In this document: positions 16,343 to 24,647 of the stretch, in pieces | Layout: each line of letters begins with the position of its first letter | Numbering within the stretch: the stretch's first letter is position 1 | NCBI RefSeq assembly: GCF_900110505.1 | Contig: NZ_FODZ01000002.1 | Span: 548,113-612,112, forward strand | DNA length: 64,000 nt | DNA from: Luteibacter sp. UNC138MFCol5.1 | Lineage (GTDB): Bacteria > Pseudomonadota > Gammaproteobacteria > Xanthomonadales > Rhodanobacteraceae | Reading direction: 5' to 3' | Translations under genes and position numbers: made by a program | Notes under the pieces: model-generated | What the model was told of the DNA's origin: nothing | What the model saw: the letters and a program-made list of their open reading frames with translations, nothing else | The model's database searches: none

Positions 16343-17587
16343 TCAGCCGCCAGCACCCGCGGCAGCAGCGGTGAGCGAGCCGTAGATGAACGCTTCGGGC
16401 CGCTTCACGGCCAGCGCCACGCGCTCTTCGCAGCGGATGGTGATCATGTTCTTCTCGAAGTCGTCGTTGTTCTCGGTCGAGATCACGACGTTGGCGTCTT
16501 CGCGGTCGAACAGCTGGGCGCCGTAGGCGAACGAGCCGGTGAGGAACTTGCCCTGGAACGTGGCGATCTCCGTCTCGACGACCGGAAGGTTCCACAGCCG
16601 CGGCGTGGTCGAGCTCTGCGGGTTGCCGATGATGTAGCGGCCGAGGGTGTCCTTCTGGAGCTCGATCCGTGCCCAGTCGATGAAGTGCAGGACGTGGCCG
16701 GTCGCAGGGATGCGTGCCAGCTGCGCCTGCAGCATCGCCAGACGGAGATCATCGATCGCCGTGTGGTTGTCCAGCTCGAACGCCGGATCGAAGGCCGACG
16801 CCTGCGGCACGATACCGTGCAGGTGGGCGCCCGTACCGTCGCCGAACAGGATCTCGCCTTCCTCGGCGTACTTCAGTCCGAAGCGCATTTCCACGTCGAC
16901 CGTGCTCTGCAGCTGCTGGAAATCGTCCATGATCTGCTTGGACGCCTTGAACAGGTGGGCGATCGTGGCAACGGGGGTGATCTTCGTCGCGAACTGGATC
17001 GTCGACTCGGGCTTCTTCGCGCCCTCGACCTGCACGGCGGCATTGTTCGTGAACCCGGTCATCTGCACCCAGAAGATCGCCGGCGAGGTCGTGCGTCCCG
17101 GCGCGATCAGGTCGCGGATGAAGAGGCGCTGCTTTGGCATGGCGTCGATGCCCGGCAAACGCTGCGGTTCGACAACGCCTTCGGCAACGCCCGAGCTCAG
17201 GAGCGCCGCGTTCACCGGAAAGCTGGCCCGGAAGTTTTCCTTCGAGTTGATGCGCGCTTGCACATCCTTCAGGCCCTGCTCGCTCTCGACCAGCTGCTGT
17301 CCCCAGCTCTTCGGCTTCGCGGCGGCACTGGCCTGGGCGGGGATGCGGGCGATGGTCTGTTCGACCTCGCCCAGCTCCGCGCGGAGCTTTTCCTGCGTTT
17401 CGCGCAGGCCGTTGAATTCGCTAGCGATCTTGTCGACGACGTCTTTCGTCGCTGCCGACAGGCTGCCTGCGTTCTTGGCTTCCTTGATCGCATCCTCGGC
17501 CTTGCGGCTAAATTCCTCGCTGGAGGCGTTGAGCTTCTTGGTCACGTCGTTCAGGAGCTGAACGATCTCGTTGCTACCGTCTGCCAT
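16343..17587 (-). CDS. HK97-type major capsid protein with N-terminal scaffold (delta) domain
   Basis: 414 residues. The first about 110 are a charged coiled coil (MADGSNEIVQLLNDVTKKLNASSEEFSRKAEDAIKEAKN), the delta scaffolding domain cut off by the prohead protease. The capsid core starts near NFRASFPVNAALLSSGVAEGVVEPQRLPGIDAMPKQRLFIRDLIAPGRTTSPAIFWVQMTGFTNNA and includes ILFGDGTGAHLHGI and the end ITIRCEERVALAVKRPEAFIYG. It is encoded directly after the ClpP-type protease, as in HK97-like heads. Confidence 0.95.
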   Translation of the reverse strand: MADGSNEIVQLLNDVTKKLNASSEEFSRKAEDAIKEAKNAGSLSAATKDVVDKIASEFNGLRETQEKLRAELGEVEQTIARIPAQASAAAKPKSWGQQLVESEQGLKDVQARINSKENFRASFPVNAALLSSGVAEGVVEPQRLPGIDAMPKQRLFIRDLIAPGRTTSPAIFWVQMTGFTNNAAVQVEGAKKPESTIQFATKITPVATIAHLFKASKQIMDDFQQLQSTVDVEMRFGLKYAEEGEILFGDGTGAHLHGIVPQASAFDPAFELDNHTAIDDLRLAMLQAQLARIPATGHVLHFIDWARIELQKDTLGRYIIGNPQSSTTPRLWNLPVVETEIATFQGKFLTGSFAYGAQLFDREDANVVISTENNDDFEKNMITIRCEERVALAVKRPEAFIYGSLTAAAAGAGG

Positions 17588-17601
17588 GGTCGTATCTCCG
17601 A

Positions 17602-18477
17602 TTAGATGGCTGCTGCCAGGCGGAGTCGCGCGAGTGCGACACCGAGACCGGCGTGGGTGTTGGCCTCGTCGGCCAGTGAGTCGGCAGCGTCACGCGTGCC
17701 CGGTCCAGCAGCGCCAGGCGTGCCAGACTTGATTTCGTTGAGGAGCTTCCGGCGCTCGCTACGCGACATGCCGGACTTCGCCAGCGCAAGGTCCAGACGA
17801 TGCGCGGCGGCGCGCGTGGCGGAAGCGGTAGAGGACGATTCCGCTACGTCCTCGGCGTCGAGGAGGCTGTCGGCGAAGCCCTTCGCCACGGCATCGCTGC
17901 CGCCGATCCACGTTTCCTTGTCCATCATCGTCTGCACGGCCTTCGTGTCCTGCCCGGTACGGGCCACGTACACGTCGGCCATCGCCGCATCGAACGGCTC
18001 GAGGTAGTCAGCGGCTTCACGGAGGTCATTCCGGTTGCCGATCGCCACGATCCACGCGTTATGGATCATGAAGAAGGAGGGACGGCCGATCTGGATGGTG
18101 TCACCGGCCATGGCAATGATCGACGCGGCCGACGCCGCCATACCGAGAATCTTCACCGTCACCTCGCCCTTGTGAGCGCGGAGCATGTTGTAAATGGCGA
18201 TGCCCTCGAACATGTCGCCACCTGGCGAGTTGATATTCACGGTCACCGGGTTGTTAGCGCCGATCGAGCGCAGCGCGGAGGCGATCCGGTTCGAGGTGAC
18301 GCCATCGCCCCAGTAATCCGCGCCGATCACGTCGAGGATCGAGATAGAGCTTTCCTCGTCGTCAGCCGCGGCGCGAATGGACGGGTTCCACTGCTCCAGC
18401 GCTCGCGGTGAAAGGTCGCACTGGATCCCCGCCCGTGCGCGGGCCTCCGGGATACCCGGAAGTCGGTTGTGCTTCAT
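17602..18477 (-). CDS. ClpP-type prohead maturation protease
   Basis: 291 residues from the ATG at 18477 (ribosome site GCGAGGACG). S14 fold: INSPGGDMFEGIAIYNMLR, then the catalytic Ser in ILGMAASAASIIAMAGD and the catalytic His in FFMIHNAWIVAIGNRNDLREAADYLEPFDAAMADVY. It processes the capsid scaffold domain during head maturation. A C-terminal extension of about 90 residues is Ser/Ala-rich. The portal gene ends 15 bases upstream. Confidence 0.93.
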   Translation of the reverse strand: MKHNRLPGIPEARARAGIQCDLSPRALEQWNPSIRAAADDEESSISILDVIGADYWGDGVTSNRIASALRSIGANNPVTVNINSPGGDMFEGIAIYNMLRAHKGEVTVKILGMAASAASIIAMAGDTIQIGRPSFFMIHNAWIVAIGNRNDLREAADYLEPFDAAMADVYVARTGQDTKAVQTMMDKETWIGGSDAVAKGFADSLLDAEDVAESSSTASATRAAAHRLDLALAKSGMSRSERRKLLNEIKSGTPGAAGPGTRDAADSLADEANTHAGLGVALARLRLAAAI

Positions 18478-18491
18478 CCGATCGTCCTCGC

Positions 18492-19793
18492 CTAAGCGGC
18501 CTTCGCGGCCTTTTCGTGGTTGTCGTCTTGGCCGAGCCACGACATGAGTGCGGCACGCGCGCGAGCCCCATCGGCCGGCACCTTGCCGAGCTGGTCGAGC
18601 GGAATCAGGTTCGACTGCACCGTGAGCACGTCGCCGCCCGGCACCGGCGGCAGGTTCTCGAGTCGACGCACGTCATTGCGGCTCATCCAGCCGTTCTGCA
18701 AAGCGTGGATGTAGAACTGGGCGCGGCCGGCGCTGTCGGCGCGCAGGAGACCTTCGACGCTGAACTCGGCGTAATACTCGTCGTTGGCGGCGCCCAGAAG
18801 GCACCGTTGGATTTCCTGCTCGATGTTTTCCAGCATCGGCGCAAGGGAGTGCACCAGGAACAGCAGGTTCATGCCTTCGACGCTCGATGCCCACGAGCTC
18901 TGCTTGTCCGTGTGCCCGACCATGTACGGCGGCACCTTGAACCAGCGGCAGATTTCCTCGACGTTGAACCGCCGCGTCTCCAGCATCTGCGCTGCTTCGG
19001 GGTCCATGCTGATGCCCTGATACTTGAGGCCTGCCTCGAGGACCATCAGCTTGCCTGCGTTCTTGCTGCCGGCGAAGGTGTTCAGGCTCTTCCGCAGCTC
19101 TTCACGCTGGCCCGGTTTCAGCGTTCCGGCTTCGTGGGTGAGCACGCCCGAGGTCTGCATACCGTTCGCGAAAACCGCACCCGCCGCCTCGTCGGCGGCC
19201 ATCGCCGACCCCAGAACGTCACGCCCGTACTTGAGCGGATCGGATCCACACACACCGTCGAGGCCGAAGCCCCGGATGTGCATCATGTCGTCTTCGGCGA
19301 TCTTCCTCGGTTGCTTGCCCGGCTCACTGAACGTGTACTCGAGCGCACCGCTATCGAGGCGCTTGACGGTCACGCACTGGGGCAGGAGCGGAACCAGCGA
19401 TACGATCTTGCGCCCGACCCGGACTTTCTCCACGAATGCGTTGTGGCGAAGGCATAGCGATGCGACGAGCATCAGCATGAAGCGAAACGGGGTCATTTCC
19501 TTGTTCGGCGACTGGCAAAGCACTCGGAACAGCTCGTGGTTCCTCGCAAGCTCGCGCGAGCCATCAGGCAACCGCCGATACAGCTTCAGGGGCAACGAAG
19601 GAACGGTTTCCGAGACGAGCCGCACGCACGCCCAGACGGTCGACAGCTGCATCGCGCTCTGCGCCGACACGCTCTTCCCGCTCTTCGACGTGCCGAACCA
19701 TTCCTGCCAGAACTCCGACGACGTCAACTGAATCGGAATACCGAGCCAGTTGATCAACGCCGATTTGACCAGACCGGGCTTCTTTTCGGCCAT
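18492..19793 (-). CDS. HK97-family portal protein
   Basis: 433 residues. The start at 19793 overlaps the terminase stop by one base; the longer frame upstream is antisense noise inside terL. Portal features: SALSTVWACVRLVSETVPSLPLKLYRR-like (QSAMQLSTVWACVRLVSETVPSLPLKLYRRL), LPPYMVG-like (FKVPPYMVGHTDKQSSWASSVEGMN), and WMSRNDVRRLENLPPVPGGD near the end. It forms the dodecameric DNA entry channel. Confidence 0.95.
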   Translation of the reverse strand: MAEKKPGLVKSALINWLGIPIQLTSSEFWQEWFGTSKSGKSVSAQSAMQLSTVWACVRLVSETVPSLPLKLYRRLPDGSRELARNHELFRVLCQSPNKEMTPFRFMLMLVASLCLRHNAFVEKVRVGRKIVSLVPLLPQCVTVKRLDSGALEYTFSEPGKQPRKIAEDDMMHIRGFGLDGVCGSDPLKYGRDVLGSAMAADEAAGAVFANGMQTSGVLTHEAGTLKPGQREELRKSLNTFAGSKNAGKLMVLEAGLKYQGISMDPEAAQMLETRRFNVEEICRWFKVPPYMVGHTDKQSSWASSVEGMNLLFLVHSLAPMLENIEQEIQRCLLGAANDEYYAEFSVEGLLRADSAGRAQFYIHALQNGWMSRNDVRRLENLPPVPGGDVLTVQSNLIPLDQLGKVPADGARARAALMSWLGQDDNHEKAAKAA

Positions 19794-21469
19794 CAGACGC
19801 CCACCATGATCGGGTTGCTTACGAAGCCGTCGATGTCGCCGCGGCCTTCCGGGTTGAGCGCCATGAGCGACGCCGCGTTGAAGAGGGCCATCAGCGGGTC
19901 GATCTTCGCCGTGCCGCTGGCCTGCTTCGTGATGTTGATTGCATTGCTGGTGACCACGATGCGTGCGTTGCCCACGCACCAGTTCATCATTGGCTGGCCG
20001 CCGTGCCACAGCGTGCCCTCGGCCAGCTTCCGTTCGACGGTCTTGATCGCGCCGCCGAGCTTCCAGCCCTGGCTGATACCGACGATCTTGTCCTTCGGTA
20101 CACCTGCCTCTTCCAACGCATCGAGGACGCCGCCGAGACCGGCGGGATCCACGCCTACCATGTCGAGCAGACCAGCGCTTTCGATCTGGGCGACAAACTG
20201 CGCAAGCTCCGCGACGTCGTCGCCGATCCGCGTCACCAAGGTGAGGTGACCTTGCCGAGCGAAGTCGCGAAGCGCTGGTGCGATCTCCGTGCGGCGCGCC
20301 AGAACGGACGGATGAGCCCAGGCATGGGTCCAGGCCAGCCACTCCTTCGTTACTCGATGCCGACCGATCGCGGCGGCACCGAGCAGGTCGTCCAGTCCGC
20401 CGCCGTCGACGCCGAAGTCGATGACCTCGGACCACTCCAGCAGGTACTCGAACGTGACCTCACGGCGCTCCTGTTGCTCCCAGAAGTCCGCGCCCGCCCA
20501 GCGATCAGAGCGGAGATTGAGGCCGATCTCGACGTTTAGGTGCTTCGCGAGGAACTGCTGGAGCGTGCCATCCGTCTTTGGCAGGTTCTTCCGGAGCTGA
20601 TCTTCGAGCCATTCGGCGCTGACCGAGCGCCCCATGTTCGGGTTGGTGATGTAGAAGTTCTTCGGATCCAGGTAGGCCTTCGCCTTCACCATGTCCGGCG
20701 GGAATTCGTACAGCACCCCCAGCGATTTCCGATCAACGATCGTGCCGTCCCGCACGTCGCGGAAGTAGTGCAACTTCTCGCGAAACACCCCGGCCGGCGG
20801 GTCATCCGCCTGAGTGCTCAGCAAGATCACCCAGCCCTCGTTGCGGGAGATCTGGCCGCCGAAGGCCTCCATGAACATCGCTTCGGCGTTGGCCCGTTTT
20901 CCGAAGAGCCAGTGCTCATCCACCAGCACCTTGCCGGATTTCTTGCCTGACACGGTGTCCGTGTCGGCCGCCACAACCTTCAGCGAGGCCTTGGAGTCTC
21001 GCCGGGTGATCGTCCGGATGTGATCCTGCACATGAAACAGGTCGCTCAGCTCTTCATCCGCGCGCACCATACCCGCGGCGGGCTTGAAGCTGTTGTCGGC
21101 GACCTCCTTCGTCGGCGCAAGGATGAGGTGCTCCTCGTCCTCGCGCCAGCACAGGATGACCGCCGTCAGCATGATGCCCGCGGCGATCGTCGACTTCGTG
21201 TTCTTCTTGCTGATCAGGAGAAAGAACTCACGGATCAGCTGGTTGCCCGTATCCGCATCGTAGGCGCCGAAGATGGCCGCCACGAAGTCGAAGACCCATT
21301 GCTCGCTGCACTCGCCGAAGGTCGGCTTGCCGGGAAGGTCCACCACCCGGAGCTGCTTGAAGATGCCGAGCGCGCGCTCGGCTTCGTCGGGGAAGATCGG
21401 CGGCGGGATGATCGACTGCCCAGCAACCAGGCGCTCGGCCCAGTCGGGACAGGCGGTACTCCAGTCCAT
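19793..21469 (-). CDS. terL: Terminase large subunit
   Basis: 558 residues. The ATPase domain has a Walker A-like SKKNTKST (residues 87-94), HLILAPTKEVADNSF, and a Walker B VLVDEH (181-186). A C-terminal nuclease domain includes VIDFGVDGGGLDDLLGAAAIGR and WVGNAR-like (MNWCVGNARIVVTSNAINITKQASGTAKIDPLMALFNA). It belongs to the HK97/P27-type terminases that cut and translocate DNA into the prohead. It is coupled to the portal gene and 4 bases after terS. Confidence 0.95.
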   Translation of the reverse strand: MDWSTACPDWAERLVAGQSIIPPPIFPDEAERALGIFKQLRVVDLPGKPTFGECSEQWVFDFVAAIFGAYDADTGNQLIREFFLLISKKNTKSTIAAGIMLTAVILCWREDEEHLILAPTKEVADNSFKPAAGMVRADEELSDLFHVQDHIRTITRRDSKASLKVVAADTDTVSGKKSGKVLVDEHWLFGKRANAEAMFMEAFGGQISRNEGWVILLSTQADDPPAGVFREKLHYFRDVRDGTIVDRKSLGVLYEFPPDMVKAKAYLDPKNFYITNPNMGRSVSAEWLEDQLRKNLPKTDGTLQQFLAKHLNVEIGLNLRSDRWAGADFWEQQERREVTFEYLLEWSEVIDFGVDGGGLDDLLGAAAIGRHRVTKEWLAWTHAWAHPSVLARRTEIAPALRDFARQGHLTLVTRIGDDVAELAQFVAQIESAGLLDMVGVDPAGLGGVLDALEEAGVPKDKIVGISQGWKLGGAIKTVERKLAEGTLWHGGQPMMNWCVGNARIVVTSNAINITKQASGTAKIDPLMALFNAASLMALNPEGRGDIDGFVSNPIMVGV

Positions 21470-21473
21470 CCGA

Positions 21474-21872
21474 TCAGTTCACGTTGTTCCGGCGCGGCGG
21501 CGGGGCAGCTCCGAAGCGGCTCCCGCCGCCGACAGCCGCGGCGGCGGCGTCCTTCGCCGCCTTCTTACCCTGCTCGCCCATTTTTCCGTGCACGTACGGC
21601 GCGGCGGCGACGGCCATTCGATCGCGCCGTTCGCCTTCCGCCCTGGGGTTGTTCATGACGTGGAGCATGTACTCGAGTGGGCTCATCTTCGCCGGCAGCA
21701 CCTCGCCCTCGAAGACCGGGTCGCTCGGCGGCGGTCCGGGAGGCAACACCGTCACCTTCCCGGCCTTTGACTTCGTCTTCTTCGTGTCCGCTTTCGATGC
21801 GGACGCTTTCTTGCCCTTCGAGCCGCTCCCTTTCGGGCGGCCAGCGCCTGGGCGAGGACCACCGCGCGGCAT
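21474..21872 (-). CDS. terS: Terminase small subunit
   Basis: 132 residues. A basic Gly-rich N-terminus (MPRGGPRPGAGRPKGSGSKGKK), then the conserved MSPLEYMLHVMNNPRAEGERRDRMAVAAAPYVHGKMGEQGKK found in many siphovirus TerS proteins. It recognises the packaging site and recruits TerL. One of three copies of a 19-bp palindrome lies inside it (21785-21803). Confidence 0.85.
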   Translation of the reverse strand: MPRGGPRPGAGRPKGSGSKGKKASASKADTKKTKSKAGKVTVLPPGPPPSDPVFEGEVLPAKMSPLEYMLHVMNNPRAEGERRDRMAVAAAPYVHGKMGEQGKKAAKDAAAAAVGGGSRFGAAPPPRRNNVN

Positions 21873-21936
21873 GCGTCACCTCGGTGCGCCGGATCGGGCC
21901 GAAAGCCTTGCGCGGCGCGGGTCGTTTGATTTCCGG

Positions 21937-21963
21937 CCCCTGTTGCAATTAATCAAACAGGGG
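21937..21963. repeat. Inverted repeat in AT-rich patch, candidate packaging (cos) region
   Basis: CCCCTGTT and AACAGGGG arms flank an 11-nt AT-rich centre. They lie in the 200-base non-coding gap (21873-22074) between the HNH nuclease gene and terS, the place where HK97-like phages keep cos. No run of T follows, so a terminator is less likely. The assignment to cos rests on position only. Confidence 0.4.
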
Positions 21964-22074
21964 AAATTTTCCGTGCGTGAGAGGACGGTCGGTTTCCCAG
22001 CCGATTCGCTCCGAACTTTTGCCCCGCCCCCACCCTCGCGGCGAGACGCCCGGGTGGCCGGCGGGTGGCCGAGG

Positions 22075-22353
22075 TCAGGGTCCGCGCGCCCGGCCGAGGT
22101 CGGCCTGGGTCTTGCGGTGGTGGCACCCGTCGAGCCCGATGCACAGCACCTGGCAGTTGTCGTCCACGTCCGCACCGCCGTTGGTCAGGGCGACGACGTG
22201 GTCGAGCTCGAACTCGTGCATGGCGACCAGCCGACCGCAGGCGGCGCAGTGCGGGTCACGCGACCAGATGCGCAGGCGGCGCTCCTGAAGCGCCCTGCCT
22301 GTCGTCCGCCGGTCCGCGGTGCGCTGCGTCGCTGGCTGCCGGGACGGCGCCAT
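22075..22353 (-). CDS. HNH endonuclease (packaging-associated)
   Basis: 92 residues from the ATG at 22353; a GTG at 22389 in the end of Rz is an alternative. HNH motif: CAACGRLVAMHEFELDHVVALTNGG then DNCQVLCIGLDGCHHRKT, with paired CxxC zinc ligands. HNH proteins next to terS (HK97 gp74 type) are needed for cos cleavage and head morphogenesis together with terminase. Gene position fits. Confidence 0.88.
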   Translation of the reverse strand: MAPSRQPATQRTADRRTTGRALQERRLRIWSRDPHCAACGRLVAMHEFELDHVVALTNGGADVDDNCQVLCIGLDGCHHRKTQADLGRARGP

Positions 22354-22363
22354 CGCAACCCGG

Positions 22364-22870
22364 CTACCGAGCGTCCGCAGCTTCGGCACGCTCAGCCATC
22401 AGGGCTTGCTGGAGGGCGTCGCGCTGAGCTTGGCACTGCCCGACGATTCGAAGAACTCTTCCGACGCCTGCCGCACGTAGTCCGTCTTCTCCATCAGCGC
22501 GCTGTCCACCGGAGAAAGCCGACACTGCAGCGGCGCTGGCGACCTGACAGGTTGCCCACTGGTCGCGCAGCCGCCGATTACCAGCAGTGAGATCGGCAAC
22601 AGCCTGCTCGGCATCACGTACTGCATCGGCCTTGCCTCTCTCGTAGCTCGCGGCAGCGGACGCGATGCCCGCCGCCTGATGTTCTTCCCGCGACCGCTGC
22701 GCCGCTTCAGCCTGCGCGCTCGCAAGCGCCAGGCCGGCGTCGGCCGCGGCGCGGTCACGCTGCAATTCGGCAAGGTCGGCACGGGCGGACTCGCCCCGTA
22801 CGTACCATCCAGCGCCGAAGGCAGCTGCGGCGAGCGCGAGCGCAGCGATCGCAGCCAGCCTCACGCTCAC
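22364..22870 (-). CDS. Rz: Rz-like i-spanin
   Basis: 168 residues from a GTG at 22870 that overlaps the upstream stop (GTGA). An N-terminal signal-anchor (VRLAAIAALALAAAAFGAGWYV) is followed by a long periplasmic coiled coil (ARADLAELQRDRAAADAGLALASAQAEAAQRSREEHQ). An Rz1-like lipoprotein gene is nested in another frame, the lambda Rz/Rz1 arrangement. It disrupts the outer membrane in the last step of lysis. Confidence 0.85.
   Translation of the reverse strand: MSVRLAAIAALALAAAAFGAGWYVRGESARADLAELQRDRAAADAGLALASAQAEAAQRSREEHQAAGIASAAASYERGKADAVRDAEQAVADLTAGNRRLRDQWATCQVASAAAVSAFSGGQRADGEDGLRAAGVGRVLRIVGQCQAQRDALQQALMAERAEAADAR
22399..22626 (-). CDS. Rz1: Rz1-like o-spanin lipoprotein nested in Rz
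   Basis: 75 residues starting MQYVMPSRLLPISLLVIGGC; a lipoprotein signal with lipobox ending in Cys20, followed by a short Pro-containing periplasmic tail (ATSGQPVRSPAPLQCRLSPVD). It is entirely inside the Rz gene in a shifted frame. An ATG four codons later (22614) is an alternative start. It pairs with Rz to fuse inner and outer membranes. Confidence 0.82.
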   Translation of the reverse strand: MQYVMPSRLLPISLLVIGGCATSGQPVRSPAPLQCRLSPVDSALMEKTDYVRQASEEFFESSGSAKLSATPSSKP

Positions 22871-23148
22871 CGTCGGTCCTCGATGCGGTCGATACGGTGG
22901 TTCATCCGATCCGACTCGCGCTCTTGGCAATGCTGGTACAGGTCCTCGTAACGGTTGCGCGCCGCAGTGATGCGGGTCGCCTCGTCACGGGTCACCGCCG
23001 CCTCGCGCTGCGCGCTGACCGAGGTCGCGCCGAAGTAGCTGGTACCACTCAAGCCGGCGACCATCATGGCGACGGCCAGGCGCTGTGACACCTGTGGACG
23101 ACGGCGCTCGCTGCCCGGCACATGCGCTGCGCTGGATCCATCGGTCAT
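22867..23148 (-). CDS. Small membrane protein of the lysis cassette
   Basis: 93 residues starting MTDGSSAAHVPGSERRR. One hydrophobic segment (RLAVAMMVAGLSGTSYFGATSV) near the middle, then a charged helix (AQREAAVTRDEATRITAARNRYEDLYQHCQERESDRMNHRIDRIEDRR). It is coupled by 4-base overlaps to the holin candidate upstream and Rz downstream. Possibly a second holin-class or antiholin protein; not assignable to a family. Confidence 0.7.
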   Translation of the reverse strand: MTDGSSAAHVPGSERRRPQVSQRLAVAMMVAGLSGTSYFGATSVSAQREAAVTRDEATRITAARNRYEDLYQHCQERESDRMNHRIDRIEDRR

Positions 23149-23447
23149 GGCGTCTGCGTCTGGCTGGTGGGCGGCGTGGCCGCGGCGGTAGGCGCTGCCG
23201 CTGCCGGCGTGGCGTTGGCGAGAATTTCGGTTTTCCGGTCGCTGTCGCTGCTGCGGCCGAAGAAGAAGCTGACGATGACGCCGGTCGCGGCGCCATTCCA
23301 CGCGGTGAGGATCGTGCCGAGCAGCACGCTGTCGGCGCCGGTTGGCAGGCCGTTACGCAGCATGAAGTCGACGACCCGGAAGTCGAGGACCCACGCGCCG
23401 ATCACGATTAGGGCCGCGATCGACTGCACGTAGGTCCCGCGACGCAT
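23145..23447 (-). CDS. Putative holin
   Basis: 100 residues from the ATG at 23447. Two hydrophobic segments (YVQSIAALIVIGAWVLDFRVVDFML and SVLLGTILTAWNGAATGVIVSFFFG), then a Ser/Ala/Thr/Pro-rich hydrophilic tail. This fits a two-helix phage holin, as does its place beside the endolysin and spanin genes. The start overlaps the previous stop by one base. Confidence 0.75.
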   Translation of the reverse strand: MRRGTYVQSIAALIVIGAWVLDFRVVDFMLRNGLPTGADSVLLGTILTAWNGAATGVIVSFFFGRSSDSDRKTEILANATPAAAAPTAAATPPTSQTQTP

Positions 23448-23953
23448 CAGTGCGTCCAGGCGATCGGGACCAGGCCGGTACGCATCATTCGCGCAAGCTC
23501 GAGCATGCGGCGGCGCTCGCCGTTCCCGGTCGCCCGCTCCGGCCATCGGGTCATCAGCAGCACGTCCTGCGCGTCATCCCACCGGGACTGGCTGATCGCG
23601 TCCCACAGCTCGCGACACTGCATCAGGGCGTGCGTGCCGATCACCATGGCTACATGAGCGAGGACGGCGAGCCGGACCGAACCCAGTTGCGGGTAGATGA
23701 CCGTGCGCGGGCGCAGCGAGCGCACGAAGCGGCGGATGTCGCGCCCGAGCAGATCGGTCATTTCAGCTTTGCTCACGGCGCGAGTCGAGGCGATGCGCTC
23801 GAACGAGCTGATGCCACGATCCTCGACCGCTTCGATGGCGCCGAGGAACGGCGCGTAGGCACTGATGTGCTGCATGGCGACCTCGGCCGCATGCGCTTCG
23901 GTGGCTTCTACGCGCTCGTGGACCATGGCTACTTCGTCGTCCTGCTCGGTCAC
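23447..23953 (-). CDS. Conserved phage protein of unknown function in lysis cassette
   Basis: 168 residues from a GTG at 23953 that overlaps the endolysin stop (GTGA). The sequence is helical (VTEQDDEVAMVHERVEATEAHAAEV..., then [50 protein letters not shown]). One moderately hydrophobic stretch ([18 protein letters not shown]) is visible. I do not recognise a family; there is no lysozyme catalytic motif. The tight overlaps with endolysin and holin indicate a role in, or co-expression with, lysis. Confidence 0.7.
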   Translation of the reverse strand: MTEQDDEVAMVHERVEATEAHAAEVAMQHISAYAPFLGAIEAVEDRGISSFERIASTRAVSKAEMTDLLGRDIRRFVRSLRPRTVIYPQLGSVRLAVLAHVAMVIGTHALMQCRELWDAISQSRWDDAQDVLLMTRWPERATGNGERRRMLELARMMRTGLVPIAWTH

Positions 23954-24498
23954 TGCACACCCAGAGCGCGTTTCGCGATTGCCCAGCGGCGCTGGCGATC
24001 CTCCCACCCGTTGGGCAGGCCGTCCTTGTTCTTGCCGTTGATCCGGATCGACAGGCCGAGGAAGTCGCCTCGGTCCGCGTACCGGTTGAGCCCGTTCGCC
24101 TTCCAGAACCATCCCGCGGCGCGCGCCGCCAGCAGCGGCTGCTCCAACAGTTGCGGGTTCCTTACCAGGTCGACGCCGAGGGCGGCGGAAGCCTTCGTGT
24201 AGTTGGCTCGCCCGGTCAACTGCGGCAGGCCGCGCCCCATGAAGCGCTTGCCATCGCCGGGCTGCGTATTGCCGAGGTCGGCACGGCCTTCGTACCGCCG
24301 CTGCGCCGCGTTCGGCCCCCAGACCTCGCGCAGCAGCGCGAAGCCCGCCGTCTCGTGCGCCCACTCGGCGACGAAGGCGGCTTGCTGTGCTGGGGTGACG
24401 ACGTCGAATTCGGCCATGGCCGCGGTGATCGGCGCAGCCCACTCGTTGGCGCGCGGCCCGGAAATCCCGGTGGCCGCCTGCAATGTCTTGGCGTCCAT
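23950..24498 (-). CDS. Endolysin, glycoside hydrolase family 19
   Basis: 182 residues. MDAKTLQAATGISGPRANEWAAPITAAMAEF, then the GH19 catalytic region FVAEWAHETAGF (Glu49), GRGLPQLTGRANYTKASAALGVDLV and AARAAGWFWKANGLNRYADRGDF...RINGGxN-like RINGKNKDGLPNGWEDR. No signal peptide, so export would depend on the holin. It cuts the peptidoglycan glycan chain. The ribosome site is GGAG in the leader hairpin region. First gene after the late promoter and its terminator. Confidence 0.92.
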   Translation of the reverse strand: MDAKTLQAATGISGPRANEWAAPITAAMAEFDVVTPAQQAAFVAEWAHETAGFALLREVWGPNAAQRRYEGRADLGNTQPGDGKRFMGRGLPQLTGRANYTKASAALGVDLVRNPQLLEQPLLAARAAGWFWKANGLNRYADRGDFLGLSIRINGKNKDGLPNGWEDRQRRWAIAKRALGVQ

Positions 24499-24517
24499 CG
24501 GAGCTCCGTAGGAAATT

Positions 24518-24550
24518 GGCCTGCACGACGAGGGGAGCGCCGTGCAGGCC
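24518..24550 (-). repeat. Hairpin in the late leader upstream of the endolysin
   Basis: A perfect 10-bp inverted repeat (GGCCTGCACG / CGTGCAGGCC) with a 13-nt loop lies 19 bases before the endolysin start, downstream of the leader terminator. It has no T-run, so it may shape the late mRNA 5' region or the antitermination response rather than terminate. Confidence 0.6.
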
Positions 24551-24573
24551 GATCGTCCCCGCGGCGGGACGAA

Positions 24574-24606
24574 ACGAAAAACGCCCGACCGAATGGCCGA
24601 GCGTTT
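24574..24606 (-). terminator. Leader terminator (tR'-like) just after the late promoter
   Basis: A 12-bp stem including G-U pairs (AAACGCTCGGCC / GGUCGGGCGUUU) with an AUUC loop is followed by TTTTTCG on the minus strand. It starts only a few bases after the predicted late start site, as in lambda where Q must override tR'. It blocks lysis and structural gene transcription unless antiterminated. Confidence 0.8.
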
Positions 24607-24618
24607 GTGACGATACGG

Positions 24619-24647
24619 ATAATCTAGGGTTGAGTGACAGGATGCAA
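24619..24647 (-). promoter_or_regulatory. Putative late promoter pR'
   Basis: On the minus strand, -35 TTGCAT (24642-24647), 17-base spacer, -10 GATTAT (24619-24624). It lies directly after the Q-like gene and ahead of the leader terminator, the exact lambda arrangement. All late genes down to position 1 point the same way. Assignment is by consensus match and context. Confidence 0.65.

Noticed and set aside
15962-17605. 547-codon plus-strand frame opposite the capsid gene
   Set aside because: Antisense of a well-supported HK97 capsid protein.
23447-23953. Considered as a second lysozyme
   Set aside because: No catalytic Glu-x8-Asp-x5-Thr or other lysozyme motif; left as unknown.
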